In this document: positions 17,787 to 27,934 of the stretch, piece after piece
Layout of the letters: every line of letters starts with the position of its first letter
How positions within the stretch are numbered: the first letter of the stretch is position 1
Assembly: GCF_018069925.1 (NCBI RefSeq)
Contig: NZ_JAGPXB010000020.1
Coordinates: 1-32,892 of the forward strand
DNA from: Flavobacterium erciyesense
GTDB lineage: Bacteria; Bacteroidota; Bacteroidia; Flavobacteriales; Flavobacteriaceae
Reading direction: 5' to 3'
DNA: 32,892 nucleotides
The notes under the pieces: model-generated
What the model was told of the DNA's origin: nothing
Seen by the model: the letters and a program-made list of their open reading frames with translations, nothing else
Databases searched by the model: none
Position numbers and translations under genes: made by a program

Positions 17787-18302
17787 ATGAAACGGCTATT
17801 CTGTTTGCTAATTATCTTTTTTACATTAAATCTTTCTGCTCAAACTAAAACAGTTGCTGATCCCGCTTTCTTTTTTGATGGCAAATTGGTTTCGCAACAA
17901 ACCATTGCTTACATCGAACCCGACCTTATTGCAACCGTTAATGTTATCAAAAGAGATACAGTATTAAACAATGTACGCTTTGAAGGTCAACTTTTTATTC
18001 AATCCAAAAATCCTAAACAGTTTGACTTCATGACTTTGGAACAAATAAAAAATGAATATACCAAAGTCAAAACCAAAAGTGTGGGATACGCAATCAACGG
18101 TGAAATAATTAAAGACGGAATCGAAACGCTACAGTTAAATCGCAATTATATCTTAGAAGTCATTACAACCAACACCACCGAATTTTACAATTTAGGTTCT
18201 GGAGAAATTCAATCAGACATCATACACATTCTCGGAAAAACTGCAAAAAACATCAAGGATAAAAGGGAGCAAATTTTAAGAGATGCTCCAAAAAAAGAAT
18301 AA
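17787..18302 (+). CDS. Secreted protein of unknown function
   Basis: 171 residues with a clear signal peptide (MKRLFCLLIIFFTLNLSAQ) and so probably periplasmic. The body is mixed alpha/beta: FFFDGKLVSQQTIAYIEPDLIATVNVIKRDT, VRFEGQLFIQSKNPKQFDFMTLEQIKNEYTKVK, then a lysine-rich C-terminus. Strands with regular turns suggest a small beta-sandwich, but I recognise no family or catalytic residues. It starts 17 bases after a terminator, so it has its own unit, and is convergent with selO. Confidence 0.65.
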   Translation: MKRLFCLLIIFFTLNLSAQTKTVADPAFFFDGKLVSQQTIAYIEPDLIATVNVIKRDTVLNNVRFEGQLFIQSKNPKQFDFMTLEQIKNEYTKVKTKSVGYAINGEIIKDGIETLQLNRNYILEVITTNTTEFYNLGSGEIQSDIIHILGKTAKNIKDKREQILRDAPKKE

Positions 18303-18332
18303 ATCTAAAAGTAAAAGCTTTTGGTTTGCGGT

Positions 18333-19898
18333 TTACGAACTACAACTCAACATACTACAACCTACTTTTTCACGAGCCCAATCTGGTCTTTTGGCAAACC
18401 ATTTCTCAAATTCGGGTTGTTCCTCGTATGGTTTTTGAAGCACATTAAATAATTCTACTACAATTGAATAGTCTCCTTTTTCGGCGGCATCAATAGCTAA
18501 TTGCGCCATATAATTACGTAACACATATTTCGGATTACAAGTATTCATTTTGTTTGCTCGCTCTTCATCTGAAATAGTTTCCTTTTGTAAGCGATTCAAA
18601 TAGTTTTGCAACCATTTCTCCCACTCGGCTCGCACATTTTGAGGCAATTGTGATTCATTGTAAAATCCTAATCGAATAGTATCAAAAGCTGCTTCAACAG
18701 CGTTCTCTTTCGTTATTTTACCTACCATTCTAAAAAAGAGTGTCATGTCCGTTTCTGCTTTTTCTAATAATTGTACTAAAGTTCCAATTAAAACCAAATC
18801 ATTTTCGGTATCGCCCGTTAATCCCAATTTATCCTGCATCATTTGTAAATAATCCTTTTCGTAATCGGATCGAAAAGACTCTAAAACAGCTTCTAAAGGT
18901 GCCGCTTCCTCAATAAGAGGAAATAAAGCATTTGCCAATTGATACAAATTCCACAACGCAATTTCGGCTTGATTACCAAATCGATATCTTTTGTATTGGG
19001 CATCAGTTGTATTCGGTGTCCAACCTAAGTTGTAATCCTCAAGCCAACCGTAAGGTCCATAATCAATCGTAATTCCGTGAATAGACATATTATCGGTATT
19101 CATTACACCATGCACAAAACCCACGCGCTGCCAATGAATAATCATGGTACGAGTCGCTTTTGCAACAGCACTAAAAAAGGCAACATATTTTGATACACCT
19201 TCTTCTTTTATATCCGAAAAATGGTGTTTGATGGTATAATCAGCCAATAATCTTAGACTTTCAAGATCATTGCGGGCGGCAAAAATCTCGAAGCTTCCAA
19301 AACGAATAAAAGAGGGCGCTACTCTACATACGACCGCTCCTTTTTCATAAGCAGGATTGCCATTGTATAAAATATCACGTAAAACCGGATCACCTGTCTC
19401 CATCAAAGATAAAGATCTCGTTGTAGGAACTCCTAAATGATGCATGGCCTCAGCACACAAATATTCACGTATAGACGAGCGCAAAACCGCAAATCCGTCT
19501 GCATTGCGAGAGTAAGGCGTTGGTCCGGCTCCCTTCAATTGAAGAGTGTACAACTTATTTTCATGCAAAACCTCAGTCAAATTTATAGCGCGACCATCTC
19601 CCAATTGCCCAGCCCAATTGCCAAACTGATGTCCTGCATAACACATGGCATACGGTTTAGTTCCCGGATAAACTGTTGATCCTGAAAAGACATTTAAAAA
19701 CTCAAGACTGGCCAAATCAGTTTGTGATAAACCAATATTGTCTGCAACTTCAGCAACAGCATGAATTAACGCAGGATTAGTTGGCACCACTGGTTGCACG
19801 TATGAAAAACAAGCTTTTTCTACTTGACGCGGAATGTTATTTTGATCTTTATCAGCTGGTAATTCTGTAATAAAGCTATTGTGTATGTGAAGTTTCAT
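18333..19898 (-). CDS. selO: Protein adenylyltransferase SelO (YdiU family)
   Basis: 521-residue pseudokinase-fold enzyme that transfers AMP from ATP to protein Ser/Thr/Tyr; the E. coli homologue acts on proteins of oxidative stress and metabolism. Motifs: YAGHQFGNWAGQLGDGRA at 87-104, LKGAGPTPYSRNADG at 121-135, LRSSIREYL at 139-147, VVCRVAPSFIRFG, and the conserved GVMNTDNMSIHGITIDYGP (metal-binding Asn and Asp). The protein ends CSMLSCSS: the antepenultimate Cys519 sits where eukaryotic SELENOO has selenocysteine followed by two serines, as in bacterial Cys forms. It is transcribed leftward from its own promoter. Confidence 0.94.
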   Translation of the reverse strand: MKLHIHNSFITELPADKDQNNIPRQVEKACFSYVQPVVPTNPALIHAVAEVADNIGLSQTDLASLEFLNVFSGSTVYPGTKPYAMCYAGHQFGNWAGQLGDGRAINLTEVLHENKLYTLQLKGAGPTPYSRNADGFAVLRSSIREYLCAEAMHHLGVPTTRSLSLMETGDPVLRDILYNGNPAYEKGAVVCRVAPSFIRFGSFEIFAARNDLESLRLLADYTIKHHFSDIKEEGVSKYVAFFSAVAKATRTMIIHWQRVGFVHGVMNTDNMSIHGITIDYGPYGWLEDYNLGWTPNTTDAQYKRYRFGNQAEIALWNLYQLANALFPLIEEAAPLEAVLESFRSDYEKDYLQMMQDKLGLTGDTENDLVLIGTLVQLLEKAETDMTLFFRMVGKITKENAVEAAFDTIRLGFYNESQLPQNVRAEWEKWLQNYLNRLQKETISDEERANKMNTCNPKYVLRNYMAQLAIDAAEKGDYSIVVELFNVLQKPYEEQPEFEKWFAKRPDWAREKVGCSMLSCSS

Positions 19899-19918
19899 AA
19901 ACTGTTTTTTTGAATAAA

Positions 19919-19926
19919 CAAAGGTA
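19919..19926 (-). promoter_or_regulatory. -7 promoter element of selO
   Basis: Reads TACCTTTG on the minus strand, a TAnnTTTG match 20 bases before the selO ATG. Confidence 0.55.
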
Positions 19927-19999
19927 AATCAAAGGGCTAACAAAACACTTTCTGTTACAATTTTATTAGCAATAGTTTAGGACAAAGTAAAAGCAAAGC

Positions 20000-20034
20000 A
20001 AAAAAAAACCTGTTTGCCAGAGACAAACAGGTTT
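20000..20034 (-). terminator. Intrinsic terminator of sucC
   Basis: On the minus strand AAACCTGTTTG (20034-20024) pairs with CAAACAGGTTT (20016-20006) around a 7-base loop, followed by a run of T to about 20001. It lies 22 bases beyond the sucC stop. Confidence 0.9.
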
Positions 20035-20056
20035 GTAATATATAACAAAAAATAAA

Positions 20057-21250
20057 TTAAGAAAGTGCCGCTTGTACTTGATCAGCTGCTTCTTGAAATT
20101 CAACAGCAGATAAAATTGGCATTCCTGAATTATCAATTAATTCTTTTGCAATAGCTGCATTTGTACCTTGTAAACGAACAATTATTGGTACTTTAATTGC
20201 ATCACCCATATTTTTGTAAGCGTCAACAACACCTTGTGCCACACGGTCACAACGTACAATTCCACCAAAAATATTAATCAAAATTGCTTTTACGTTTTGA
20301 TCTTTTAAGATAATACGGAAAGCAGTCTCAACACGTTTTGCATCAGCAGTTCCTCCTACGTCAAGGAAGTTCGCAGGTTCAAAACCAGCATATTTAATTA
20401 AATCCATAGTTGCCATTGCAAGACCTGCTCCGTTTACCATACATCCTACAGTTCCGTCAAGGTCAACATAGTTCAATCCTACTTCTTTTGCTTCAACTTC
20501 GATTGGATTTTCCTCACGAACGTCACGCATGTCAGCATATTTTGGTTGTCTGTATAAAGCATTATCATCGATATTTACTTTAGCATCAACAGCCATAATT
20601 TTGTTATCAGATGTTTTCAAAACCGGGTTGATTTCGAACATAGATGCATCTGATCCGATGTATGCATTGTATAAAGAATCGATGAATTTCACCATTTCTT
20701 TGAAAGCATTTCCAGAAAGACCTAAGTTAAAAGCAATTCTTCTTGCTTGAAAACCTTGTAATCCTACAGAAGGATCAATTTCTTCAGTAAAAATCAAGTG
20801 TGGTGTGTGCTCAGCAACTTCTTCAATATCCATTCCACCTTCAGTAGAATACATAATCATGTTACGACCTGTAGCTCTATTCAATAAAACAGAAACATAA
20901 AATTCAGAAGTTTCACTTTCACCAGGATAATATACATCTTCAGCAATTAATACTTTGTGTACTTTTTTACCTTCAGCAGAGGTTTGAGGCGTGATCAATT
21001 GCATTCCGATGATTTGTTCTGCAATCTCTTCTACTTGCTGTAAATTTTTAGCAAGTTTAACTCCTCCGCCTTTTCCACGTCCACCTGCGTGAATTTGTGC
21101 TTTTACCACATACCAACTAGTACCGGTTTCAGTTGTTAATTGTTTGGCAGCAGCTACCGCTTCTACTGGGCTATTAGCAACGATTCCGCGTTGAATACGC
21201 ACTCCGTAGCTAGCTAAAATCTCTTTTCCTTGATATTCGTGTATGTTCAT
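20057..21250 (-). CDS. sucC: Succinate-CoA ligase (ADP-forming) beta subunit
   Basis: 397 residues. With SucD it converts succinyl-CoA to succinate with ATP or GTP formation in the TCA cycle. It starts MNIHEYQGKEIL; the ATP-grasp domain includes WYVVKAQIHAGGRGKGGGVKLA at about 46-67 and FEINPV with metal-binding Glu/Asn. The C-terminal ligase domain has VGCMVNGAGLAMATMDL, FLDVGGTA, INIFGGIVRCD and VRLQGTN. Length matches the family. sucD is not adjacent. The gene has its own promoter and a strong terminator and is divergent from gltB. Confidence 0.97.
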   Translation of the reverse strand: MNIHEYQGKEILASYGVRIQRGIVANSPVEAVAAAKQLTTETGTSWYVVKAQIHAGGRGKGGGVKLAKNLQQVEEIAEQIIGMQLITPQTSAEGKKVHKVLIAEDVYYPGESETSEFYVSVLLNRATGRNMIMYSTEGGMDIEEVAEHTPHLIFTEEIDPSVGLQGFQARRIAFNLGLSGNAFKEMVKFIDSLYNAYIGSDASMFEINPVLKTSDNKIMAVDAKVNIDDNALYRQPKYADMRDVREENPIEVEAKEVGLNYVDLDGTVGCMVNGAGLAMATMDLIKYAGFEPANFLDVGGTADAKRVETAFRIILKDQNVKAILINIFGGIVRCDRVAQGVVDAYKNMGDAIKVPIIVRLQGTNAAIAKELIDNSGMPILSAVEFQEAADQVQAALS

Positions 21251-21270
21251 AATATAGAATTTGTCTGGCT

Positions 21271-21287
21271 TCTGAAATTTTTTCAGA
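21271..21287 (-). promoter_or_regulatory. Small hairpin in the sucC leader
   Basis: TCTGAAA-TTT-TTTCAGA is a 7-bp perfect stem with a 3-base loop lying between the sucC promoter and its start codon. It may affect message stability or translation. No T-tract or known riboswitch features accompany it. Confidence 0.3.
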
Positions 21288-21300
21288 TTTTAAAGTGGCA

Positions 21301-21308
21301 CAAAAATA
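21301..21308 (-). promoter_or_regulatory. -7 promoter element of sucC
   Basis: Reads TATTTTTG on the minus strand, matching TAnnTTTG, about 50 bases before the sucC ATG. Confidence 0.5.
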
Positions 21309-21653
21309 GCAAAATTATGTGTAACTGCTCTTTTTTTTACTAAAAAATTGGGGAATTATTAGTGATGAAAGGCTACCTAAACCGTGTCAACCAAAACAAA
21401 TTTAAGCTTATGTTATAATTTTGTTATATTTTTTTATCTCAAGTTGAAAATCAGCATTATTTAGATGTTTCTGCTTGCGATTCATCTATTTGTAGACTCG
21501 AATTTTATCGAAAAAACAAATCACCTCCCTTTAAATCACGTTTTTATATTTTTCACAACGTTTTTCTGTTATTACTATAAAAAATACTCGTATTTAACCA
21601 ATTTGACTAATATTCCATACTAAATATTTAATTTTGAAGAAAAAAAATTAAGC
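21309..21653. other. Divergent intergenic region between sucC and gltB
   Basis: About 345 very AT-rich bases. They contain the gltB promoter near the right end and a TGTTATAATTTTGTTATATT near-repeat at about 21411-21431. No open frame, terminator or recognisable RNA gene was found. The length leaves room for nitrogen-responsive control of gltBD, but no specific site could be identified. Confidence 0.5.
21629..21636 (+). promoter_or_regulatory. -7 promoter element of gltBD
   Basis: TAATTTTG matches TAnnTTTG, 17 bases before the gltB ATG. A TTTG at 21602-21605 is 23 bases upstream, at the long end of the usual -33 spacing. Confidence 0.5.
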
Positions 21654-24600
21654 ATGAAAGTTAAAGAACAAGGTCTGTATTTGCCCGAATTTGAACACGA
21701 TAATTGCGGAGCAGGATTTATTTGTAATCTAAATGGAATTAAGTCGAACGATATTATTCACAAAGCACTTGACATTTTAATCAAGTTAGAACACCGCGGT
21801 GCCGTAAGTTCTGACGGACGCACAGGAGACGGCGCTGGAATTTTATTTGATATTCCTCACGCTTTTTTTAAAAAAGTCTGTGATTTCGATCTACCTGAAA
21901 TAAGAGAATATGCTGTAGGAATGTTGTTTATGCCTAAAAGTGCTAACCAACTTTTATTTTGTAAAACTACTTTTGAAAAAGCCATTCAAGATCAAAACTT
22001 ATCCATTTTAGGCTGGCGCACCGTTCCAGTTGATGTTACAAACTTGGGTGCAATTGCGGCCGAAAAAGAACCTAATATAGTTCAAGTTTTTGTGGGTAAA
22101 AATGGGCAAGATTTAACAGAACAAGCCTTCAATGCCAAAATGTTTGCTGCAAGAAAAATAGCAGAGCATACCGTATTAAATTCCAGAATATCCGAGAGCT
22201 ATCGTTTTTATTTCTCTAGTTTTTCTACTACCACCATAATATATAAAGGTTTGTTGATGCCGGAGGACATCAGTAGGTATTACACCGATTTACTCGATGA
22301 TGACTTGGTTACCCGATTGGCGCTGGTTCACCAACGTTTTTCTACCAATACTTTTCCCTCTTGGGAACTCGCGCAACCGTTTCGCTATATGTGCCACAAC
22401 GGAGAAATCAATACACTCCGCGGAAACATAAGCCGCATGCGTGCCCGTGAAGAGTTGATGAAAAGTGATGTTTTTGGCGAAGACATCAAAAAGCTTTTCC
22501 CAATTATCTTGGAAGGAAAATCAGATTCTGCCTCAATGGATATGGTTATTGAATTGTTACTGATGACAGGACGTTCCTTGCCTGAAGCCATGATGATGGT
22601 TGTTCCCGAAGCTTGGGAAAAACACCAAACGATGTCTGATGACAAAAAAGCATTTTACGAATACAACGCCTGTATTATGGAACCTTGGGATGGTCCAGCC
22701 TCTATTCCTTTTACAGATGGTAACGTTATTGGGGCGCTATTGGATAGAAATGGATTGCGTCCTTCTCGATACACTTTAACCAAAAGTGGTTTCGTAATTA
22801 TGTCCTCTGAAATTGGTGTATTGGATATCAAACCAGAAGATGTTGTTCAACACGGTCGATTAGAACCTGGGAAAATGTTTTTGGTCGACATGAACGAAGG
22901 CCGAATTATAGAAGATGACGAAATCAAAAATGCAATTGTAACAAAACGTCCTTACAAACAATGGTTGGATGAAAATTTATTACCATTAGCGCAAATTCCA
23001 TACACCGATAATCCTATTCCTGTTGAAAATATAGATTTTGAAACCAGACAACGCTTATTTGGATATACGATTGAAGATTTAAAAACCATCATCAACCCAA
23101 TGGGTGCCGAAGGAGCCGAAGCACTAAGTTCAATGGGAAATGATACTCCGCTTGCAGTGTTATCTGATCAGCCTCAACTGTTGTATAATTATTTTAAACA
23201 ACTTTTTGCACAAGTAACTAACCCTCCGTTAGATGGTATTCGCGAGGAAATCATTACGGATATTAGCTTGGCAATTGGTGGCGATTATAATATTTTTGAC
23301 ATTGTTCCCAAACATTGTAAAAAACTAAAAATCCAAAATCCTGTTATCTCCAACGAAGATTTGGATAAAATTCGAAACATCGATCATGCCGATTTCAAGT
23401 CTGTGACTATTTCAATGTTGTACGAAATCAAAAAAGGAGTAAACGGCTTAGAGCGCGCACTTGAAAAAGCAGTACAAGCTACCTACAAAGCAGTTGCTGA
23501 AGGCTGCAATATTGTTATTTTATCAGACAGAGGTGTAAGCGAAAAAATGGCTCCTATTCCAATGTTATTGGCTTGTTCGTATATTCATCATTCGCTAAAC
23601 ATTCTAAAAGTTCGATCAAAATTTGGTATCCTTATCGAATCGGCAGAACCACGTGAACCACATCATTTTGCGCTTTTATTTGGTTACGGCGCAAGTGCTA
23701 TAAACCCGTACATGGTTAATGAAATTATTCACAACCAAGTAAATGCAGGATTTATCACTGGCGTAAAAGCGGATTATGCCATCAAAAATTACAATAAAGC
23801 CATCGCAAAAGGGATTCTGAAAATCATGAATAAAATCGGAATTTCTACTTTGCATTCGTACAGAGCGGCACAAATATTCGAAATCTTAGGACTGAACAAA
23901 ACCTTTACTTCTAAATATTTCCCTTATACTCCTTCCAGAATTGAAGGAATTGGCTTGATGGAAATTGAAAAAGAAGTTAAAAAAAGATATCAAAAAGCCT
24001 TTCCAAATTCTAAAGTCAGTAATTTACTTCCACTAGAAATTGGCGGTGTTTACAGATGGAGAAGATTAGGTGAAAAACACATGTTCAACCCAACTACAAT
24101 TTCTAAATTACAGCAAGCTGTTCGTTTAAACAGTCCTGAAAGTTATAAAGAATACTCTAAAATGGTCAATGATCAAAGTGAAAACTTGATGACCATAAGA
24201 GGATTATTTGAATTCAACAACTTAGATCCTATCCCTTTGGATGAAGTGGAACCTTGGACAGAAATTGTAAAAAAATTCAAAACAGGTGCCATGTCTTATG
24301 GATCTATTAGCCAAGAAGCACATGAAAACCTGGCGATTGCCATGAATAGAATTGGTGGTAAAAGTAATTCTGGAGAAGGCGGAGAAGATCCAAAACGTTT
24401 TCAAAAAGACTTAAATGGAGACTCTAGAAATAGCGCCATCAAACAAGTTGCCTCAGGACGTTTTGGGGTTTCGATCAACTATTTGACCAACGCTCGTGAG
24501 ATACAAATCAAAATGGCACAAGGAGCAAAACCTGGTGAAGGTGGACAATTACCTGGTGAAAAAGTAGTGCCTTGGATTGCCGAAACTCGAAATTCAACAC

Positions 24601-26171
24601 CGTATGTTGGCTTAATTTCACCACCGCCACACCATGATATTTATTCAATTGAAGATTTATCGCAGTTAATTTTTGACTTAAAAAATGCCAATCGAGAAGC
24701 TAGAATTAATGTCAAATTAGTTTCTGAAGTTGGTGTAGGTACAATAGCGGCTGGAGTTGCAAAGGCAAAAGCAGACGTGATTTTAATTTCAGGATACGAC
24801 GGAGGAACTGGAGCTGCTCCATTGACTTCATTAACTCATACCGGAATTCCTTGGGAACTTGGACTTGCAGAAGCACAACAAACATTGATTTTAAATGATT
24901 TACGAAGCCGAATCGTTTTAGAATGTGATGGCCAACTAAAAACGGGTCGGGATGTGGCTATTGCAGCGTTACTAGGAGCGGAGGAATTTGGTTTTGCAAC
25001 AGCGCCATTAGTAGCTTCAGGTTGTATCATGATGCGAGCGTGTCACTTGAATACATGTCCGGTAGGAATTGCAACACAAGATCCTGAATTGAGAAAAAAT
25101 TTCAAAGGAACGCCAGAGCACATTATCAACTTCATGTATTTTATTGCCGAAGAATTGCGAGAAATCATGGCTCAATTAGGCTTTAGAACCTTGAAAGAAA
25201 TGGTTGGACAATCACAAAAACTAAATGTAAACAAAGCTATTAAGCATTATAAAGCAAGTGGACTAGATTTGTCTTCCATTTTATACAAGCCTGAAAAAGC
25301 AAAAGAAGTTCCCAATCACAATACAACAACTCAAGATCATGCTTTAGAGCACGTTTTGGATTTTGATATTATCAAAGCTGCGATTCCATCAATTTACAGA
25401 AAAGAAAAAACAAGAGTCACCTTCGATATCAAAAATACCGATCGTTCTGTGGGAGCAATTCTGAGTAACGAAATTTCAAAAATATACGGTGCGCAGGGTT
25501 TACCCGAAGACACTATTTTAGTTGATTTTACAGGATCCGCTGGACAAAGTTTTGGAGCTTTTGCAACAAATGGTTTATCTTTTAAAATTCACGGCAACTG
25601 TAATGATTATCTTGGCAAAGGGCTTTCTGGCGGAAAACTAATTATTAAAGTTCCTCCTACTGCAACTTTTAAACCCGAAGAAAACATCATTATTGGTAAC
25701 GTGGCGCTATACGGTGCTATTACTGGCGAAGCCTACATCAATGGTATGGCGGGAGAACGTTTTTGTGTTCGAAATTCCGGAGCGACAGCCGTTGTAGAAG
25801 GAATTGGAGATCATGGCTGCGAATATATGACTGGAGGAACTGTAGTTGTTTTAGGAAAAACCGGAAGGAATTTTGCAGCCGGTATGAGCGGCGGAATTGC
25901 GTATGTTTTTGATCCCAACAAAAAATTTGATGCAAGAGTTTGCAACATGGAAATGGTTGGTTTGGAATCTATAGAAGAGGACGACTTCATCAAACTACGT
26001 CGTTTGATTAAAAATCACTCCCTCTATACGAGTAGCCCTTTAGCAAAAAGAATTTTAGAAGATTGGGAAAATCAAAGTCTGCATTTTGTAAAAGTAATGC
26101 CTACGGACTACAAAAAAGCATTGCAACGCTTAGCCGAAGAAAAAGAAATTAAAGAACTTATAGCATCATAG
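21654..26171 (+). CDS. gltB: Glutamate synthase large (alpha) subunit
   Basis: 1505-residue enzyme forming glutamate from glutamine and 2-oxoglutarate; ammonia is channelled between its active sites. The N-terminal class II amidotransferase has Cys18 in [12 protein letters not shown] as nucleophile, exposed after removal of a 17-residue propeptide. The central domain comes next. The FMN-binding synthase domain includes [49 protein letters not shown], and the 3Fe-4S cluster segment [15 protein letters not shown]. The C-terminal beta-helix has glycine-rich turns ([23 protein letters not shown]). Length is normal. gltD follows after 2 bases, so expression is coupled. Confidence 0.98.
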   Translation: MKVKEQGLYLPEFEHDNCGAGFICNLNGIKSNDIIHKALDILIKLEHRGAVSSDGRTGDGAGILFDIPHAFFKKVCDFDLPEIREYAVGMLFMPKSANQLLFCKTTFEKAIQDQNLSILGWRTVPVDVTNLGAIAAEKEPNIVQVFVGKNGQDLTEQAFNAKMFAARKIAEHTVLNSRISESYRFYFSSFSTTTIIYKGLLMPEDISRYYTDLLDDDLVTRLALVHQRFSTNTFPSWELAQPFRYMCHNGEINTLRGNISRMRAREELMKSDVFGEDIKKLFPIILEGKSDSASMDMVIELLLMTGRSLPEAMMMVVPEAWEKHQTMSDDKKAFYEYNACIMEPWDGPASIPFTDGNVIGALLDRNGLRPSRYTLTKSGFVIMSSEIGVLDIKPEDVVQHGRLEPGKMFLVDMNEGRIIEDDEIKNAIVTKRPYKQWLDENLLPLAQIPYTDNPIPVENIDFETRQRLFGYTIEDLKTIINPMGAEGAEALSSMGNDTPLAVLSDQPQLLYNYFKQLFAQVTNPPLDGIREEIITDISLAIGGDYNIFDIVPKHCKKLKIQNPVISNEDLDKIRNIDHADFKSVTISMLYEIKKGVNGLERALEKAVQATYKAVAEGCNIVILSDRGVSEKMAPIPMLLACSYIHHSLNILKVRSKFGILIESAEPREPHHFALLFGYGASAINPYMVNEIIHNQVNAGFITGVKADYAIKNYNKAIAKGILKIMNKIGISTLHSYRAAQIFEILGLNKTFTSKYFPYTPSRIEGIGLMEIEKEVKKRYQKAFPNSKVSNLLPLEIGGVYRWRRLGEKHMFNPTTISKLQQAVRLNSPESYKEYSKMVNDQSENLMTIRGLFEFNNLDPIPLDEVEPWTEIVKKFKTGAMSYGSISQEAHENLAIAMNRIGGKSNSGEGGEDPKRFQKDLNGDSRNSAIKQVASGRFGVSINYLTNAREIQIKMAQGAKPGEGGQLPGEKVVPWIAETRNSTPYVGLISPPPHHDIYSIEDLSQLIFDLKNANREARINVKLVSEVGVGTIAAGVAKAKADVILISGYDGGTGAAPLTSLTHTGIPWELGLAEAQQTLILNDLRSRIVLECDGQLKTGRDVAIAALLGAEEFGFATAPLVASGCIMMRACHLNTCPVGIATQDPELRKNFKGTPEHIINFMYFIAEELREIMAQLGFRTLKEMVGQSQKLNVNKAIKHYKASGLDLSSILYKPEKAKEVPNHNTTTQDHALEHVLDFDIIKAAIPSIYRKEKTRVTFDIKNTDRSVGAILSNEISKIYGAQGLPEDTILVDFTGSAGQSFGAFATNGLSFKIHGNCNDYLGKGLSGGKLIIKVPPTATFKPEENIIIGNVALYGAITGEAYINGMAGERFCVRNSGATAVVEGIGDHGCEYMTGGTVVVLGKTGRNFAAGMSGGIAYVFDPNKKFDARVCNMEMVGLESIEEDDFIKLRRLIKNHSLYTSSPLAKRILEDWENQSLHFVKVMPTDYKKALQRLAEEKEIKELIAS

Positions 26172-26173
26172 TC

Positions 26174-27628
26174 ATGGGAAAAATAGGAGGATTTAAAGAA
26201 TATTCTAGAACCGACGAAAGTAATGTTGCAGTTCCAGAAAGAGTAACAAATTACAATGAATTTACAATTCCGTTAACCAAAGATAAAATCAAAGAACAAG
26301 GTTCCAGATGTATGGATTGCGGCATTCCATTTTGCCACAGCTCGTGTCCGTTAGGAAACTTAATTCCTGATTTCAACGATATGGTGCATCAAGAGGAATG
26401 GGAAAGTGCACTGAAAATATTACAATCTACTAATAATTTTCCTGAATTTACAGGAAGACTTTGCCCTGCTCCTTGCGAAAAATCATGTGTTCTAGGAATC
26501 ATTAGCGAGCCAGTTGCTATCGAAAATATTGAAAAAAATATTATTGAAAGAGGCTTTGCCGAAGGTTGGATAAAGCCACAACCACCAGAAGTTAGAACAG
26601 GAAAAACAGTTGCCGTAATTGGCTCTGGACCTGCTGGTTTGGCGGCAGCACAACAACTAAATCGTGCTGGACATACCGTTACAGTATTCGAAAGAGACAA
26701 TGCCATTGGTGGATTATTGCGTTATGGAATTCCAAATTTTAAACTAGAAAAGGGAATTATTGATAGACGTATAAAAGTTTTAGAAGCGGAGGGAATTACT
26801 TTTAAAACCAATGTCAATGTGGGGGTAAATTATGAAATTTCAGAACTCAATAATTTCGATTCAGTTGTATTATGCGGTGGTGCTACAGAGCGTCGCAGTT
26901 TACCAACCAAAGGAATTGAAAGCAAAGGTGTGGTGCAGGCTATGGACTTTTTAACACAACAAACCAAAGCATTATACGGTGAATCAATTCCTGATCAAAT
27001 CAAAGCAACGGATAAAAATGTTATCGTTATTGGCGGTGGAGATACCGGATCAGACTGCGTCGGAACCTCAAACCGTCATGGAGCCAAATCAGTAACAAAT
27101 TTTGAGATTTTACCAAAACCTCCAGTAAACCGAAGCGAATCCACTCCATGGCCTTTTTGGCCTTTGCAATTAAAAACTTCAAGCTCTCATGAAGAAGGTT
27201 GCGATAGAAACTGGCTCATCAATACGAAGGAATTTATAGCCAATGAAGCTGGAGAATTGGTCGGCTTAAAAACCGTTGAAGTCGCTTGGAAAATGACACC
27301 TGGCCAACGCCCTGAATTAATAGAAAAAGAAGGTTCCGAAAAAATCTGGCCTTGTGACTTGGCTTTGTTAGCACTCGGTTTTACAGGTCCTGAAAAAACC
27401 TTGAGCGAGCAGTTGGGCATCAAAATTGATACCCGTAACAACTATCAAGCTACTAATTACCAAACCAATATTCCGCATATTTTCACTGCAGGCGACATGC
27501 GTAGAGGGCAATCCTTAATTGTTTGGGCAATTTCTGAAGGTCGTGAAGCCGCCAGAGAAGTAGATAAATACTTGATGGGTTATACCAACTTACCAACCAA
27601 AGGAAATGGCGATTTGCCTAGCCTATAA
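26174..27628 (+). CDS. gltD: Glutamate synthase small (beta) subunit
   Basis: 484 residues. It takes electrons from NADPH through FAD and 4Fe-4S clusters to GltB. N-terminal cluster cysteines: Cys46, 49, 54 and 58 (CMDCGIPFCHSSCPLGNLIPDFND) and Cys97, 101 and 105 (CPAPCEKSC). The FAD-binding loop is VAVIGSGPAGLAAAQQL with GSGPAG at 150-155. The NADPH-binding loop is VIVIGGGDTGSDCVGTSNRHGA, and the C-terminal FAD motif is FTAGDMRRGQSLIVWAISEGREAA. Its ATG lies 2 bases after the gltB stop. A strong terminator follows. Confidence 0.97.
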   Translation: MGKIGGFKEYSRTDESNVAVPERVTNYNEFTIPLTKDKIKEQGSRCMDCGIPFCHSSCPLGNLIPDFNDMVHQEEWESALKILQSTNNFPEFTGRLCPAPCEKSCVLGIISEPVAIENIEKNIIERGFAEGWIKPQPPEVRTGKTVAVIGSGPAGLAAAQQLNRAGHTVTVFERDNAIGGLLRYGIPNFKLEKGIIDRRIKVLEAEGITFKTNVNVGVNYEISELNNFDSVVLCGGATERRSLPTKGIESKGVVQAMDFLTQQTKALYGESIPDQIKATDKNVIVIGGGDTGSDCVGTSNRHGAKSVTNFEILPKPPVNRSESTPWPFWPLQLKTSSSHEEGCDRNWLINTKEFIANEAGELVGLKTVEVAWKMTPGQRPELIEKEGSEKIWPCDLALLALGFTGPEKTLSEQLGIKIDTRNNYQATNYQTNIPHIFTAGDMRRGQSLIVWAISEGREAAREVDKYLMGYTNLPTKGNGDLPSL

Positions 27629-27647
27629 ATAGTTTTAAACAATCACA

Positions 27648-27690
27648 AAATGACTGCCAATTGCTTTATGGGCAGTCATTTGATTTTTTT
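27648..27690 (+). terminator. Intrinsic terminator of gltBD
   Basis: AAATGACTGCC (27648-27658) pairs with GGCAGTCATTT (27671-27681) around a 12-base loop and is followed by GA and seven T residues. Confidence 0.88.
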
Positions 27691-27812
27691 AGGAGGTGCC
27701 CCTTCCTCCACTATCGTTTCGGTAGCGTCGGGCTGTTCGCTTCAAGTCCTCGCCGCTTTCGTAAAAACTACAGCGTCTGTGGGCTATCCGCTACCATCCC
27801 TCACCCAAAATG
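27691..27812. repeat. GC-rich interspersed repeat of Flavobacterium type
   Basis: I count 67 G/C in the 120 bases 27691-27810, far above the surrounding AT-rich sequence. The element opens with a GGAGG/CCTCC hairpin (27692-27696 with 27705-27709). It contains two related 20-base units, GGGCTGTTCGCTTCAAGTCC at 27730-27749 and GGGCTATCCGCTACCATCCC at 27781-27800, each preceded by a TTTCG...GCGTC segment. I recall similar GC-rich sequences downstream of genes in other Flavobacterium genomes, but copy number cannot be tested in this window. No second copy is seen here. Confidence 0.6.
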
Positions 27813-27887
27813 AAAATTCGCTTTTTAAAACCCGATTTGTTTATAATATAACTTTTTGTTACAATTTGTTAGAATTCATATCTTCCC

Positions 27888-27918
27888 TTGTGGGACTAAA
27901 TAAAGAGTAATAAATTTG
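27888..27918 (+). promoter_or_regulatory. Promoter of lysA
   Basis: TTG at 27888-27890, 20 bases, then TAAATTTG at 27911-27918. This fits the Bacteroidota TTG-N17-23-TAnnTTTG pattern and lies 16 bases before the lysA ATG. Confidence 0.6.
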
Positions 27919-27934
27919 CTCAAAATTAATAATT

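Larger units (their letters stand above)
27629..27934. other. Intergenic region between gltD and lysA
   Basis: About 306 bases holding, in order, the gltBD terminator, a GC-rich repeat and an AT-rich stretch with the lysA promoter. A rightward open frame at 27650-27910 begins inside the terminator stem and crosses the repeat; it has no coding character and is not called. Confidence 0.7.

Noticed and set aside
19437..19679. Rightward open frame inside selO
   Set aside because: It is antisense to well-conserved SelO motifs; its openness reflects codon composition of the real gene.
27650..27910. Rightward open frame of 86 codons between gltD and lysA
   Set aside because: It begins inside the gltBD terminator stem, runs through the GC-rich repeat and resembles no protein; it is open by chance.
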